Shown here in pieces: positions 26,274 to 35,845 of a stretch of 64,000 nt of DNA (position 1 is its first letter; each line of letters starts with the position of its first letter). A program made the position numbers and the translations under genes. The DNA lies in contig NZ_VIKR01000005.1 in the NCBI RefSeq assembly GCF_007004765.1, forward strand, positions 186,001 to 250,000. The letters are read 5' to 3'. This DNA is from Aliikangiella marina (GTDB taxonomy: Bacteria > Pseudomonadota > Gammaproteobacteria > Enterobacterales > Kangiellaceae). Below the pieces are notes generated by a model. It ran no database searches. It was not told the DNA's origin and worked only from the letters and a program-made list of their open reading frames with translations.

Positions 26274-29200
26274 ATGAAATTTACTCGATTGCTCTCAGTC
26301 GGTGCAGTGGCTGGCGTATTTGCGCTAACTGGCTGTGGTGGCGGAGACATTACCATTCAAGAAGGGGATGAAGTTGTTCAACCGCCAGTGGTTCAGCCGC
26401 CAGTTGGATTTCAATGTCCAAGTTTTGCGACTCAGCTAACCGCAATCGGTAGCTTTGACAACGTCTGTGAATTGTCAGGGACTTTAACTGCTAATGCGAC
26501 TCTATCTAATGATGCATTGTGGGTACTAAACGGAAGAGTTGCAGTTGGTGAAGATAGAGCCAACTCAGCAACCTTGAGTATCGAAGCCGGTACTACAATT
26601 ATGGGTCGTAGTGGTGATGACTTCTTAGTGGTTCGCCGTGACTCTCAAATCAATGCTGCAGGTACAGCGGCGGCGCCAATCACAATGACTTCTTTTGAGG
26701 ATGTTACTGGTGCACAAACAGGTATCGGCCAATGGGGCGGTTTAGTCCTTCTTGGTAACGCACCGGCAAATCTTTGCGATGGTGACGGTGATAATGTCGC
26801 TGACGCGACAGAGCTTGCTAACTGCTCAATTAACGCAGAAGGCGACGCGGGTCTTTACGGTGGAGACAATCCTAACGATGATTCAGGTACGCTTCGCTAT
26901 GTTGTTGTTAAACACGCAGGTAATGCACTTGGTTCAGGTGATGAACTTAACGGTATTACGTTTGCCGGTGTTGGTGATGCAACAGAAGTAGATTTCATTC
27001 AAGTTCACGAAAACCTTGACGACGGTGTCGAGTTTTTTGGTGGTACAGTAAATGTTAAACACGTTGTATTAACTGGCAACGGTGATGACAGCTTTGACTG
27101 GGCATTTGGCTGGAGTGGTCGTGCACAGTACGTATACATTCAACACAACGACGTATTCGCTAACCGCGGGTTTGAGTCTGATAACAGTGAAGACTTCCCA
27201 ACGGCAACACCCCTTACCGATCCAATGGTTTCTAACGTAACAATTGTTGGTGGTAATGTTCCTGATGAAGATTCAGAAGGTGTTTTACTTCGCCATGGTA
27301 CCGCAGGTCGATTACACAACTTTGTCATCACAGGTCCTGCCGGCATGGGTGAGTGTTTGGAAGTTGATAGCTTCCCTGAGACTCGTGCAAATGCGGCTTC
27401 TGGCGCGTTGATTATGACCAACTCTGTTGTGGCTTGTGACAACGGTGAAAACTTCAAAGGTAATGCAACGGATACATTAACAACTGAAGAATGGTTCTTA
27501 GGTCAATCAGGTAACTTAGCATTCGATGGCAGCGCTGCACTTAACCTAGATCTAAATGGTTACGTTCCATTGGTTGGTTCACCACTTTTAGGGGCTGGTA
27601 TTGACGCTTCAACGGTTGATGCTTGGTTCGATTCAACTGATTATATTGGTGCTTTCGATGGTACTAACAACTGGATGGAAGGTTGGACTGTTGGCGTTCG
27701 CGGCGGATTCCCAGCTGACGTTCAAAATGCATTACAGCAAGGTCTAGCGACTAACGCATCTGCTGAGTATCCTGAAATTACTGATAAGCCTGTTTACAAG
27801 CTTGCAACAGATACGACTTTTACTGCAGACGTTACGCTAACTAATGATGCTCACTGGGTATTAAAAGGTCGTACAGCGGTCGGTAACGACAATGCTGACA
27901 ATACGACGCTTTATATCGAAGCCGGAACAACTATCTTCGGTGAAACCGGAGACGACTTTTTAGTCGCTCGTCGTGGTTCGAAAATTGAAGCAGTTGGAAC
28001 GGTTGGTGCACCGATCGTAATGACTTCGGTTCAAGATGTAACTGGTCAAGAAACTGGCATTGGCCAATGGGGTGGATTAGTGCTTCTTGGGAACGCACCG
28101 GTTAACCTTTGTGACGGTAATGGCGATGACCTTGCTGATGCGACTGAGTTAGCGAACTGTGGTATCAATGCAGAGGGTGATGCCGGCCTATACGGTGGTG
28201 ATGACCCGACTGATAACTCTGGTACTTTAAAATTCGTTATTGTTAAGCACGCTGGTAACTCTTTAGGCTCTGGCGATGAACTTAACGGTATCTCTTTCGC
28301 TGGTGTCGGTTCTGGTACAACAGTTGACTACATCCAAGTTCACGAAAATCTTGACGATGGTGTTGAGTTCTTCGGTGGTACCGTTGATGTCCGTCACGTA
28401 GTTCTAACGGGTAACGGCGACGACAGCTTTGATTGGGCATTCGGTTGGACTGGTCGTGCACAATTCGTTTATGTACAGCATAACGATACAGCTGCTAATC
28501 GTGGTTTTGAGTCTGACAACAGTGAAGACTTCCCAGGTGCAGCTCCGCTAACTTCACCAACGGTTGCTAACGTAACAGTTCGTGGTAACAATGCACCAAG
28601 CGAAGACTCTGAAGGTGTACTGCTTCGTCACGGTACTGCGGGTATCTTACGCAACTTCGTTATCACCGGACCTGCCGGAATGGGTGAGTGTTTAGAAATT
28701 GACAGCTTCCCAGAAACTCGTGCTAACGCAGAAGACGGTAGCCTTATCATGACTCACTCAGTAGTGGCTTGTGAGAACGGCGAGAACTTCAAAGGTACGG
28801 CAAATACTTCTGGCGATACTGTTGAAGATTGGTTCCTCGCGCAAACGGGTAACTCAGCTTTCGACAATGCAGAAGCATTGCAAATGTTAGCAGACGGTTT
28901 CACGCCAAAATCAGGTTCGCCATTACTTGGTGCTGGCTATGATTTATCGGCCGATGACGACTGGTTCAAAGCGACTGATTACATCGGTGCTTTCGACGGT
29001 AACACTAACTGGATGGACGGTTGGGCTTTCGGTATCGATACTGGTATCCCAAGCAACGTAACTGCAGCTGATGCTCAAGGTCTTGCAACTGACGCTTCTG
29101 CAACTTACCCAGCAATTACCGACAAGCCTGTTTACTTGTTAAACACAGACGTTGTCTTCACAACTGATGTTGTTTTAACTAACGATAAGCACTGGATCAT

Positions 29201-30356
29201 GAAGGGTCGTACTGCAGTTGGCAATGACAATGCAGATAACACCACGCTTTACATCGAGCCTGGTACAACTTTGATCGGCGAAACGGGTGATGACTTCTTA
29301 GTTGCCCGTCGTGGTTCGAAAATCGAAGCACTTGGTTCAGCTTCTTCGCCAATCATTATGACTTCTATCCAAGACATGACTGGTCAAGCAACCGGTATTG
29401 GTCAATGGGGTGGATTAGTACTTCTGGGCAACGCACCAGTAAACCTCTGTGACGGTAACGGTGATGACGTTGCCGATGCGACTGAGTTAGCAAACTGCGG
29501 AATCAATGCAGAAGGTGATGCTGGCCTTTATGGTGGTGACGACCCTGCAGATAACTCTGGAACGCTTCGTTACGTTGTTGTTAAGCATGCAGGTAACGCA
29601 CTCGGTTCAGGTGATGAGCTTAACGGTATTTCATTCGCTGGTGTTGGTAACGGTACCACGGTTGATTACATCCAAGTTCACGAAAACCTTGACGATGGTG
29701 TTGAGTTCTTCGGTGGTACGGTTGACGTACGTCACTTAGTTCTAACAGCTAACGGTGACGACAGCTTCGACTGGGCATTCGGTTGGACGGGTCGTGCACA
29801 ATATGTATTGATTAAGCACGATGCAGCTTTTGCAAACCGCGGTATTGAGGGTGACAACAGCGAAGACTTCCCAGCTGCAACGCCGATGACTAAACCAACG
29901 GTTGCTAACTTCACAATCATTGGTGCGGCTAACACTGATTCAGAAGGTGTATTGTTACGTCACGGTACTTCAGGTGACCTTTACAACTTCATTATCACTG
30001 GTCCAGCTGGCATGGGTGAATGTTTAGAAATCGATAGCTTCGCTGAAACTCAAGCCAACGCGGAAGCGGGTGAGTTAACCATGATTAACTCGGTGGTTGC
30101 TTGTGAAAATGGTGAAAACTTCAAAGGTACAGCCAATACCTCTGGCGATACAGTTGAAGCTTGGTTCCTTGCACAAACTGGTAATGCGGTAGAAGCAACT
30201 CAAGCTGATGCCGTAACAGGTTATGTCACTAACACCGCTAACGCTGCTGCAGACATGAATGCAGTTGATAGTTGGTTCGACACCACTGACTTTGTTGGTG
30301 CCGTCGGTTCAGACAATGATTGGACTGCGGGTTGGGTAACAGTTGGATTAGAGTAA
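26274..30356 (+). CDS. Giant triple-repeat beta-helix lipoprotein
   Basis: A 1360-residue lipoprotein. The ATG at 26274 follows GGAG by 6 bases; the signal ends in a lipobox (FALTGCGGGD). The mature chain is three consecutive ~445-residue copies. Each has a predicted beta-helix with conserved stations WGGLVLLGNAP, YGGD(N/D)P, HAGN(A/S)LGSGDELNGI, QVHENLDDGVEFFGG, GDDSFDWAFGW and LLRHGT. Each copy has a Cys-bracketed loop (CDGDGDNVADATELANC type) that fits an EF-hand-like DxDxDGxxxxxE calcium site. Comparable proteins are known in Bacteroidetes and gammaproteobacteria; no function is established. It precedes a TonB receptor and has Pho boxes, so a surface-exposed capture role is inferred. Confidence 0.8.
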   Translation: MKFTRLLSVGAVAGVFALTGCGGGDITIQEGDEVVQPPVVQPPVGFQCPSFATQLTAIGSFDNVCELSGTLTANATLSNDALWVLNGRVAVGEDRANSATLSIEAGTTIMGRSGDDFLVVRRDSQINAAGTAAAPITMTSFEDVTGAQTGIGQWGGLVLLGNAPANLCDGDGDNVADATELANCSINAEGDAGLYGGDNPNDDSGTLRYVVVKHAGNALGSGDELNGITFAGVGDATEVDFIQVHENLDDGVEFFGGTVNVKHVVLTGNGDDSFDWAFGWSGRAQYVYIQHNDVFANRGFESDNSEDFPTATPLTDPMVSNVTIVGGNVPDEDSEGVLLRHGTAGRLHNFVITGPAGMGECLEVDSFPETRANAASGALIMTNSVVACDNGENFKGNATDTLTTEEWFLGQSGNLAFDGSAALNLDLNGYVPLVGSPLLGAGIDASTVDAWFDSTDYIGAFDGTNNWMEGWTVGVRGGFPADVQNALQQGLATNASAEYPEITDKPVYKLATDTTFTADVTLTNDAHWVLKGRTAVGNDNADNTTLYIEAGTTIFGETGDDFLVARRGSKIEAVGTVGAPIVMTSVQDVTGQETGIGQWGGLVLLGNAPVNLCDGNGDDLADATELANCGINAEGDAGLYGGDDPTDNSGTLKFVIVKHAGNSLGSGDELNGISFAGVGSGTTVDYIQVHENLDDGVEFFGGTVDVRHVVLTGNGDDSFDWAFGWTGRAQFVYVQHNDTAANRGFESDNSEDFPGAAPLTSPTVANVTVRGNNAPSEDSEGVLLRHGTAGILRNFVITGPAGMGECLEIDSFPETRANAEDGSLIMTHSVVACENGENFKGTANTSGDTVEDWFLAQTGNSAFDNAEALQMLADGFTPKSGSPLLGAGYDLSADDDWFKATDYIGAFDGNTNWMDGWAFGIDTGIPSNVTAADAQGLATDASATYPAITDKPVYLLNTDVVFTTDVVLTNDKHWIMKGRTAVGNDNADNTTLYIEPGTTLIGETGDDFLVARRGSKIEALGSASSPIIMTSIQDMTGQATGIGQWGGLVLLGNAPVNLCDGNGDDVADATELANCGINAEGDAGLYGGDDPADNSGTLRYVVVKHAGNALGSGDELNGISFAGVGNGTTVDYIQVHENLDDGVEFFGGTVDVRHLVLTANGDDSFDWAFGWTGRAQYVLIKHDAAFANRGIEGDNSEDFPAATPMTKPTVANFTIIGAANTDSEGVLLRHGTSGDLYNFIITGPAGMGECLEIDSFAETQANAEAGELTMINSVVACENGENFKGTANTSGDTVEAWFLAQTGNAVEATQADAVTGYVTNTANAAADMNAVDSWFDTTDFVGAVGSDNDWTAGWVTVGLE
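26508..27842 (+). repeat. Protein-level repeat unit 1 of the lipoprotein
   Basis: About 445 codons, from the NDALWVL station to the next NDAHWVL. It is the most divergent of the three, e.g. MGRSGDDFLVVRRDSQI against FGETGDDFLVARRGSKI in unit 2. Confidence 0.8.
27843..29180 (+). repeat. Protein-level repeat unit 2 of the lipoprotein
   Basis: About 446 codons. Over long stretches nearly identical in protein to unit 3 but with many synonymous base changes, so the duplication is not recent and the protein sequence is under selection. Confidence 0.8.
29181..30356 (+). repeat. Protein-level repeat unit 3 of the lipoprotein
   Basis: About 391 codons, ending at the stop codon; the last part after the LAQTGN station is shortened compared with units 1 and 2. 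Confidence 0.8.
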
Positions 30357-30417
30357 TTCAAGCCAACTTAAAGTTACCAATCATTGAAATCAATAAATAT
30401 TGATTAACGAAAAGGAT

Positions 30418-30464
30418 AAGGCACTTTGTAGCATCACTACATAAAGTGCCTTAACCGATTTTTT
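30418..30464 (+). terminator. Hairpin between lipoprotein and TonB receptor genes
   Basis: A long stem: aaggcacttt/aaagtgcctt (30418-30427, 30443-30452) continued by gtag/ctac around a 5-base loop. A run of six T follows 6 bases later (30459-30464). It can end or attenuate transcription, giving more lipoprotein than receptor message. Confidence 0.6.
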
Positions 30465-30512
30465 AAAGGTTATTAAAGTGGGTTGCTAATTAGTAACTTA
30501 TCGGAGTAAGCC

Positions 30513-33191
30513 ATGATAAAAAAACACAAATCACAAATGCCAAGCAAGGTTTACCGAGCGGTTTGCTTGGCGTTAATGGCAGGTGGGTTTTCTTTAGGGG
30601 TAAACGCGGCTGAAGCAGAAGCGGCTGAAGAAGATTTACAAGATATAGAAATGGAAGAGACGGTTGTCACTGGCAGTCGTTTGCAAGGAAGTGCACAAGC
30701 AGTATTAGGTGAGCGTAAAGATCAAGCGTTTGTTGCTGATATTTTAGGTTCAGAACAAATTTCTCGAACGGGTGACGGCGATGCTGCATCTGCATTGCGT
30801 CGGGTTACAGGTTTAACTTTAGTCGACGGAAAGTTTATTTATATTCGTGGTCTCGGTGAAAGATACTCAAGCACATTATTAAATGCGGCTTCGGTTCCTA
30901 GTCCCGATCCGACGCGTTCGGTTTTGCCACTCGATTTATTTCCGTCGTCGGTTATTGAAAGTTTAAGTGTCCAAAAATCTTATTCTCCTGACTTACCTGC
31001 ATATTTTGCGGGTGGTAATGTCAATATCCGTACAAAGTCGATTCCTAATGAAAGCATTTTTAAAATTGGTGGCAAGTTAGGCTACAACTTTGATAATGAA
31101 AAATCGCCTTGGTATGCAGGTGGCGGTGACGATTCTATCGGTTCTGATGATGGTACTCGTGAATTACCGGCTGCTTTTGAACAAGCGTTTCAAGCGGGTG
31201 ATATTAGCACCTTAAGTGGCCCAGAGTCAGTGGCTTTATTAGGGACTTTAAACAGAGACATTTCTGCTAGAGCAGAATCAGTTGATCCCGATATTGGCTT
31301 TAACGTGACTTTTGGTGACAAGATCGATGTTGCTGACGAGTCTCAATTTGGCTTTCTTGCTGCGGTTTCCTATAAGAACGAATGGCAAGTTGGCAATGAG
31401 CGAAATGTTAATAACTTAGCAAGCTCAGGCGGCCAAATTCGAATCAATGAGTTTGCAGACGGTGCTTCAACTGAACATGAAGTAAAGTGGAGTGGTCTCC
31501 TTAATTTCGGTTATGACTTTGATGCAAATCATAGCTTCGAATTCAATAACATTTACTTAAAAGATACTAAAGATCGTTTACGTGATCGTCAGTTCGAAAA
31601 CACAAACACGATTAATGAGCCTGATGAGTCTCGTCGTAAAGTCGACATTCTTTACGAAGAGCGAGAACTCTTCTCTAATCAATTAAAAGGTCGCCACAAC
31701 TTCCCTGAATGGTACAACGTTGGCGTAGACTGGTACTACAGTCGCAGTGAAACTGAACGTTTTGCACCCGGCGGATTTGAAACAACTTTCCGGTTGGATA
31801 GAGCGGGTAGCGGTTTTACATCACAACTAGCGCGTGATATTAACACGACCTACTCATTCCAAAAATTAGACGACGAAGTTGAAAACTGGGGGGGCAATGT
31901 TTCCATTCCTTTCTACTTCGACGATTGGAACTTAGAGTTAAAAGCCGGTGTTGACTTTATTGATAAGCAGCGTAACGCTGAGAATATTGGAATTACCGTA
32001 CAAACTTTCTCAATCCCAGCCCAGTTTTTGCCCGGTAGTGATTTCTCTCAGATCTTTTCTGATGGCAACCTAAGTCAGGCGGATTTTACGGTACGCTTAG
32101 ACGATACAACCGCCGATGGTGATAAGTATATCGCAGCAACATTAAACGACGCATATTACTTTATGGCGAGTGCAGAAATTGGTGCTGAGTGGAGAGTTAC
32201 AGGCGGATTGCGTTACGAAGATTTCCGTCAGGTTTCAGTGCCATTCCAACCACATTCCAATTTCTTCTCGGTTGAAGGTGAAGAAATAGCCGAATTACCA
32301 TTAGCCGAAGATGATGTGTTTGGTTCGTTTGCTGTCACTTACTCAATCGATTCTGAAATGCAGCTGCGTTTTAACGTCAGTCAAACAACGATTCGTCCTG
32401 ACTTCCGTGATGTTTCAACTAGCTTCTATATTGATCCATTAACGGAGTTCTTGGTCCGTGGTTCGACTTCTTTGCAAGGTTCAGATATTGATAACTTCGA
32501 TTTCCGTTGGGAATGGTATATGGAAACTGGTGAGAACCTATCGGTTGCCTTTTTCTACAAAGACATCACTAACCCAATTGAACAAATTGAATTACCAAGT
32601 GCAACTGAGGGCGCACCGCAGCTATTAACTGCTAACGCAAGTGACGGTGAAGTCTTCGGTCTTGAAGTAGAATTCTTAAAAGATTTCTCTTTTTTGGGTG
32701 ACGAGTATGCTAACTTCTTTGCTTCTGGTAACTTCACAGTATCTGAGTCAGAGGTAAATATTTGTTCTGATAACGATCCCAATACATTGTGTTTGTTTGA
32801 AGAGCAATTAAAAGAAGCTTTGAATACTACTGAAAGTGTTACTTCAGTAATCACAAACAACAGCCGTCGTTTAATCGGACACTCAGAGTGGGTTGTTAAC
32901 TTACAGCTGGGTTGGGACTCACTTGATGGTGAACACGCCGCGACCCTTGTTTACAATGTTTTTGGTCCACGAATCATTGTTCCAGGTGTTAATGGCTTCG
33001 AAGATGCTGAAGAGTTGTCATTCGATTCACTTGATGCCGTTTATACTTGGTATCCGACCTATGATTCAACCTTCAAAGTTAAGTTGAAAAACATTCTTGA
33101 TGAAGAAAAGACGATTAGGCAGGAAGGTGTCGATATATTAAGAGAAACCGTTGGTACTGAATTCTCAGTTGAATACAGCCATGAATTCTAA
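30513..33191 (+). CDS. TonB-dependent outer membrane receptor
   Basis: An 892-residue receptor. Signal peptide: VYRAVCLALMAGGFSLGVNAAEA. A TonB-box-like MEETVVTG lies at the mature N-terminus, then the plug (about 60-185) with DALRRVTGLTLV-type sequence, IYIRGLGERYSSTLLNA and VNIRTKS. The 22-strand barrel fills the rest and ends in Phe (VEYSHEF), as outer membrane proteins do. The family uses the proton motive force through TonB to import large or scarce ligands. The plug resembles receptors annotated generally as TonB-dependent receptor, without ligand. Position between the repeat lipoprotein and a TonB operon with Pho boxes points to a phosphorus-containing ligand. Confidence 0.9.
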   Translation: MIKKHKSQMPSKVYRAVCLALMAGGFSLGVNAAEAEAAEEDLQDIEMEETVVTGSRLQGSAQAVLGERKDQAFVADILGSEQISRTGDGDAASALRRVTGLTLVDGKFIYIRGLGERYSSTLLNAASVPSPDPTRSVLPLDLFPSSVIESLSVQKSYSPDLPAYFAGGNVNIRTKSIPNESIFKIGGKLGYNFDNEKSPWYAGGGDDSIGSDDGTRELPAAFEQAFQAGDISTLSGPESVALLGTLNRDISARAESVDPDIGFNVTFGDKIDVADESQFGFLAAVSYKNEWQVGNERNVNNLASSGGQIRINEFADGASTEHEVKWSGLLNFGYDFDANHSFEFNNIYLKDTKDRLRDRQFENTNTINEPDESRRKVDILYEERELFSNQLKGRHNFPEWYNVGVDWYYSRSETERFAPGGFETTFRLDRAGSGFTSQLARDINTTYSFQKLDDEVENWGGNVSIPFYFDDWNLELKAGVDFIDKQRNAENIGITVQTFSIPAQFLPGSDFSQIFSDGNLSQADFTVRLDDTTADGDKYIAATLNDAYYFMASAEIGAEWRVTGGLRYEDFRQVSVPFQPHSNFFSVEGEEIAELPLAEDDVFGSFAVTYSIDSEMQLRFNVSQTTIRPDFRDVSTSFYIDPLTEFLVRGSTSLQGSDIDNFDFRWEWYMETGENLSVAFFYKDITNPIEQIELPSATEGAPQLLTANASDGEVFGLEVEFLKDFSFLGDEYANFFASGNFTVSESEVNICSDNDPNTLCLFEEQLKEALNTTESVTSVITNNSRRLIGHSEWVVNLQLGWDSLDGEHAATLVYNVFGPRIIVPGVNGFEDAEELSFDSLDAVYTWYPTYDSTFKVKLKNILDEEKTIRQEGVDILRETVGTEFSVEYSHEF

Positions 33192-33212
33192 CCGCTGAGT
33201 AGATTGAGCTTT

Positions 33213-33243
33213 AAAAAAGGGAAACCAAGGGTTTCCCTTTTTT
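33213..33243 (+). terminator. Intrinsic terminator after the TonB receptor
   Basis: A 14-bp stem aaaaaagggaaacc/ggtttccctttttt with a 3-base loop and a T-run, 22 bases after the stop codon. A classical Rho-independent terminator. Confidence 0.9.
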
Positions 33244-33377
33244 ATTATCTATTTTTTCTGTATTCGATTTTCCCTCGATTTATGACAAAAAATCGGTTTC
33301 GGACTATTACTAAGCGAGATTTTTTAACTTGCTGATAAGTATAGAAAAAATCTTAAATATTACGGGCTTTCTTATAA

Positions 33378-33395
33378 GTGTCATAAAAGTGTAAA
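33378..33395 (+). promoter_or_regulatory. Candidate Pho box, distal
   Basis: TGTCAT at 33379 and TGTAAA at 33390, 11 bases apart with an AAAA spacer; about 14 of 18 positions fit the PhoB consensus. Confidence 0.4.
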
Positions 33396-33544
33396 AAAAT
33401 TGAAATATTTCATCTCTAGAATTGGCGGTTGATTTTTAGCGTCAATTGTCTTGGATTCAGGTTTTTCGGCGCGAAAACTCATTGAATCAATTTAAACAGA
33501 TTGTAATAAATGACTCCTTTATACCTTTTTCGGGTTACATAGGA

Positions 33545-33562
33545 ATGTCATTTTTTTGTCAT
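33545..33562 (+). promoter_or_regulatory. Candidate Pho box, proximal
   Basis: Two perfect TGTCAT half-sites at 33546 and 33557, exactly 11 bases apart, joined by a T-rich spacer (about 14/18). It lies 131 bases before the DUF3450 start codon. Confidence 0.55.
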
Positions 33563-33692
33563 TTTTGAAGTTGTCGGAGTAACTTCAAATAAGGTTTTGG
33601 ACGCTACGAGTAATTTATTTCTCCGATTAAACTTATTAATTACTCATAGCTAGACACGGAAGTCTATCTAATTTTTAGAGGTGTTTTTTAAA

Positions 33693-34469
33693 ATGAATAA
33701 ACCTAAGCGGTTTTTAATTATTTTGTCGGCATGTTTTGCGACAACGATAATGACCAATTCAGTCGCAACTGAAGTTAACTTAAAACCAGTGGTTGATCAA
33801 AGTGCCAAGATTAACGAGTCTGCCGCGCGTTCTCAGCAAAAAATTGACCGACTAGCTGAGCAAATCGACAATAAATTACAAGCTTTTAAAGCAGTCAACA
33901 AAGAGATTGACGGTCTTAAAGTTTATAACGCGCAAATGTCTCGCCAAATCGAGAACCAGCTACTTCAAATGCAATCACTATCTGACTCTATAGAAAAAGT
34001 TAGCGTTATCGAACGACAAATTACACCACTAATGTTACGGATGATTGATGGTTTAAAAGACTTTGTTGCATTGGATGTACCTTTCTTAGAAGAAGAGCGT
34101 AAAACTCGAATCGACTCATTAGAGACAATGATGGATCGCGCGGATGTTGCAGTGTCTGAAAAGTTCCGTCGCGTGCTAGAAGCCTATCAAATTGAAGTTG
34201 ATTACGGTCGTACTATTGAAGCATACAGCGGATTAGCTAGCTTAGGTAACGGTAGTGGTGAGCAAGAAGTCAACTATTTGCGCATTGGACGTGTTGCTTT
34301 GGTATATCAAACTCGCGATCGCAAGCAAATGGGTATCTGGAATCAGAATGAGCGTCGTTGGGATCCACTTGATGACGATTTTAGATCGCATATCTTAAAA
34401 GGTTTGCGAATGGCAAAAAAACAAATGGCGCCTGACATGATTGTCGTGCCCGTATCAGCCGCAGAATAG
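33693..34469 (+). CDS. DUF3450 protein, periplasmic coiled coil of the TonB system
   Basis: A 258-residue DUF3450 protein. Start at the ATG at 33693 with AGAGG upstream and a signal peptide (FLIILSACFATTIMTNSVA); a GTG 12 bases earlier overlaps the ribosome site. Residues about 35-130 form a long coiled coil (AARSQQKIDRLAEQIDN, MSRQIENQLLQMQSLSDSIEKV). The C-terminal half has the family GRTIEAYSGL and YLRIGRVALVYQTRD. DUF3450 genes regularly precede TtpC-ExbB-ExbD-TonB sets. First gene of a six-gene operon; 15 bases before the next. Confidence 0.9.
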   Translation: MNKPKRFLIILSACFATTIMTNSVATEVNLKPVVDQSAKINESAARSQQKIDRLAEQIDNKLQAFKAVNKEIDGLKVYNAQMSRQIENQLLQMQSLSDSIEKVSVIERQITPLMLRMIDGLKDFVALDVPFLEEERKTRIDSLETMMDRADVAVSEKFRRVLEAYQIEVDYGRTIEAYSGLASLGNGSGEQEVNYLRIGRVALVYQTRDRKQMGIWNQNERRWDPLDDDFRSHILKGLRMAKKQMAPDMIVVPVSAAE

Positions 34470-34484
34470 TTTAGGGAAGTATCA

Positions 34485-35843
34485 ATGAAAACTCTATTTA
34501 AAGTTATCGGTCTGGCTGGCGTACTTGCATCGAGTCAGCTAATAGCCGCAGAAAAAAGTGTAAACCTTGACGACTTGTTAAAGAAACTCGAGCAAGGTCA
34601 ATATCAACAATCACAAGAAAACAAGCGTCGTGAACAAGAGTTTGTGCAAAAACGAACTGAACAAGATCGTTTATTAAAAGACGCTGTTGCGGATAAGCGC
34701 AAAGAAGAAAGAAAATCGGAAGAGCTCGAAGTCGCTTCGCGTGATAACGATGTGAAAATTGAAAATTTAGAAAGAGCGCTTGATGAACGTCTTGGTTCAT
34801 TGAAAGAGCTATTCGGTGTATTACAACAAGTTGCCGGTGACACTACTAGCAAGTTCTCTAACTCAGTTATTTCTGCTGAGTACCCAGGTCGTGGTGAGTT
34901 TCTATCTAACTTGGCGCAAAAAATGGGTAACTCGTCTGAACTTGCTTCTATTGAAGAGATCGAGCGTGTTTGGTTTGAACTTCAACGCGAAATGACAGAA
35001 TCAGGCAAAGTGAGTCGATTTGAAACTGACGTTGTTAAGACTGATGGTGAAAAATCAAAACAACCTGTTATTCGTATCGGAACGTTCAACCTAGTTTCAG
35101 GTGGTAATTACTTAGAGTGGAATACGGATACACAGTCGGCTGCGGTAATGACTCGTCAACCAGTTTCACGTTTCCATGATACCGTTGCTGAACTTGAATC
35201 AACTACTTCTGGATACGCAGGCTTTGCTCTCGATCCAACCGGCGGTAACATTCTTGGCGCACTCATCCAAACGCCGAGTGACTTAGAGCGCATCGACCAA
35301 GGTGGTGCAGTAGGCTACGTTATTCTAGCGCTTGGTTTAATTGCTGTTTTGATTGCTTTAGAAAGATACATTGTTTTGTTTATCACTGAGCAAAAAGTGA
35401 AACGCCAATTAAAATCAACGGAACTTCGTGAAGATAACCCATTAGGCCGCGTACTCATGGTGAAAGAAAAGTATAAAGATGTCGCTTCCGATACTTTAGA
35501 GCTTAAACTCAGCGAAGCAATCTTAAAAGAAATGCCGAAGCTTACGCGTAGTATTAATTTTATCAAAATTATCTCGGTGGTGGCACCACTACTTGGTCTT
35601 CTAGGAACGGTCACGGGTATGATCAAAACCTTCCAAATGATTACCTTGTTTGGTGCAGGCGACCCTCAGATTATGGCTGGTGGTATCTCGCAAGCATTAG
35701 TGACTACAGTGCAAGGCTTGATCGTAGCGATTCCAACCGTGTTGTTATTCACATGGTTAAACACTCGAAGCAAAAATATTATTCACATTTTGCAAGAGCA
35801 AAGTGCTGGAATTATTGCTGAGCGTTCTGAACAGGAGCACTAA
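34485..35843 (+). CDS. TtpC-like MotA/TolQ/ExbB family protein with periplasmic coiled coil
   Basis: A 452-residue protein. Signal peptide (VIGLAGVLASSQLIAA), then a charged coiled coil (about 25-115: KRREQEFVQKRTEQDRLLKDAV), a periplasmic domain, and a C-terminal TolQ/ExbB channel (about 275-445) with three membrane spans, including PLLGLLGTVTGMIKTFQ and ISQALVTTVQGLIVAIPTVLL. This layout is that of TtpC, an extra component known to be needed by TonB2-type systems of Vibrio. The neighbour ExbB is a separate, shorter gene, so the complex should contain both. Confidence 0.88.
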   Translation: MKTLFKVIGLAGVLASSQLIAAEKSVNLDDLLKKLEQGQYQQSQENKRREQEFVQKRTEQDRLLKDAVADKRKEERKSEELEVASRDNDVKIENLERALDERLGSLKELFGVLQQVAGDTTSKFSNSVISAEYPGRGEFLSNLAQKMGNSSELASIEEIERVWFELQREMTESGKVSRFETDVVKTDGEKSKQPVIRIGTFNLVSGGNYLEWNTDTQSAAVMTRQPVSRFHDTVAELESTTSGYAGFALDPTGGNILGALIQTPSDLERIDQGGAVGYVILALGLIAVLIALERYIVLFITEQKVKRQLKSTELREDNPLGRVLMVKEKYKDVASDTLELKLSEAILKEMPKLTRSINFIKIISVVAPLLGLLGTVTGMIKTFQMITLFGAGDPQIMAGGISQALVTTVQGLIVAIPTVLLFTWLNTRSKNIIHILQEQSAGIIAERSEQEH

Positions 35844-35845
35844 TC

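Larger units (their letters stand above)
33244..33692. promoter_or_regulatory. Long leader of the TonB energising operon
   Basis: A 450-base AT-rich stretch without a gene. It holds two Pho-box-like sites (33378-33395, 33545-33562), an 8-bp inverted repeat gagtaatt/aattactc (33608-33615, 33638-33645) and a small hairpin tagac/gtcta (33651-33666) just before the ribosome site, so both promoter control and leader structure are possible. Confidence 0.55.

Noticed and set aside
27140-27457. Minus-strand frame inside the repeat lipoprotein
   Set aside because: Antisense shadow of a strongly coding region; no start signal.
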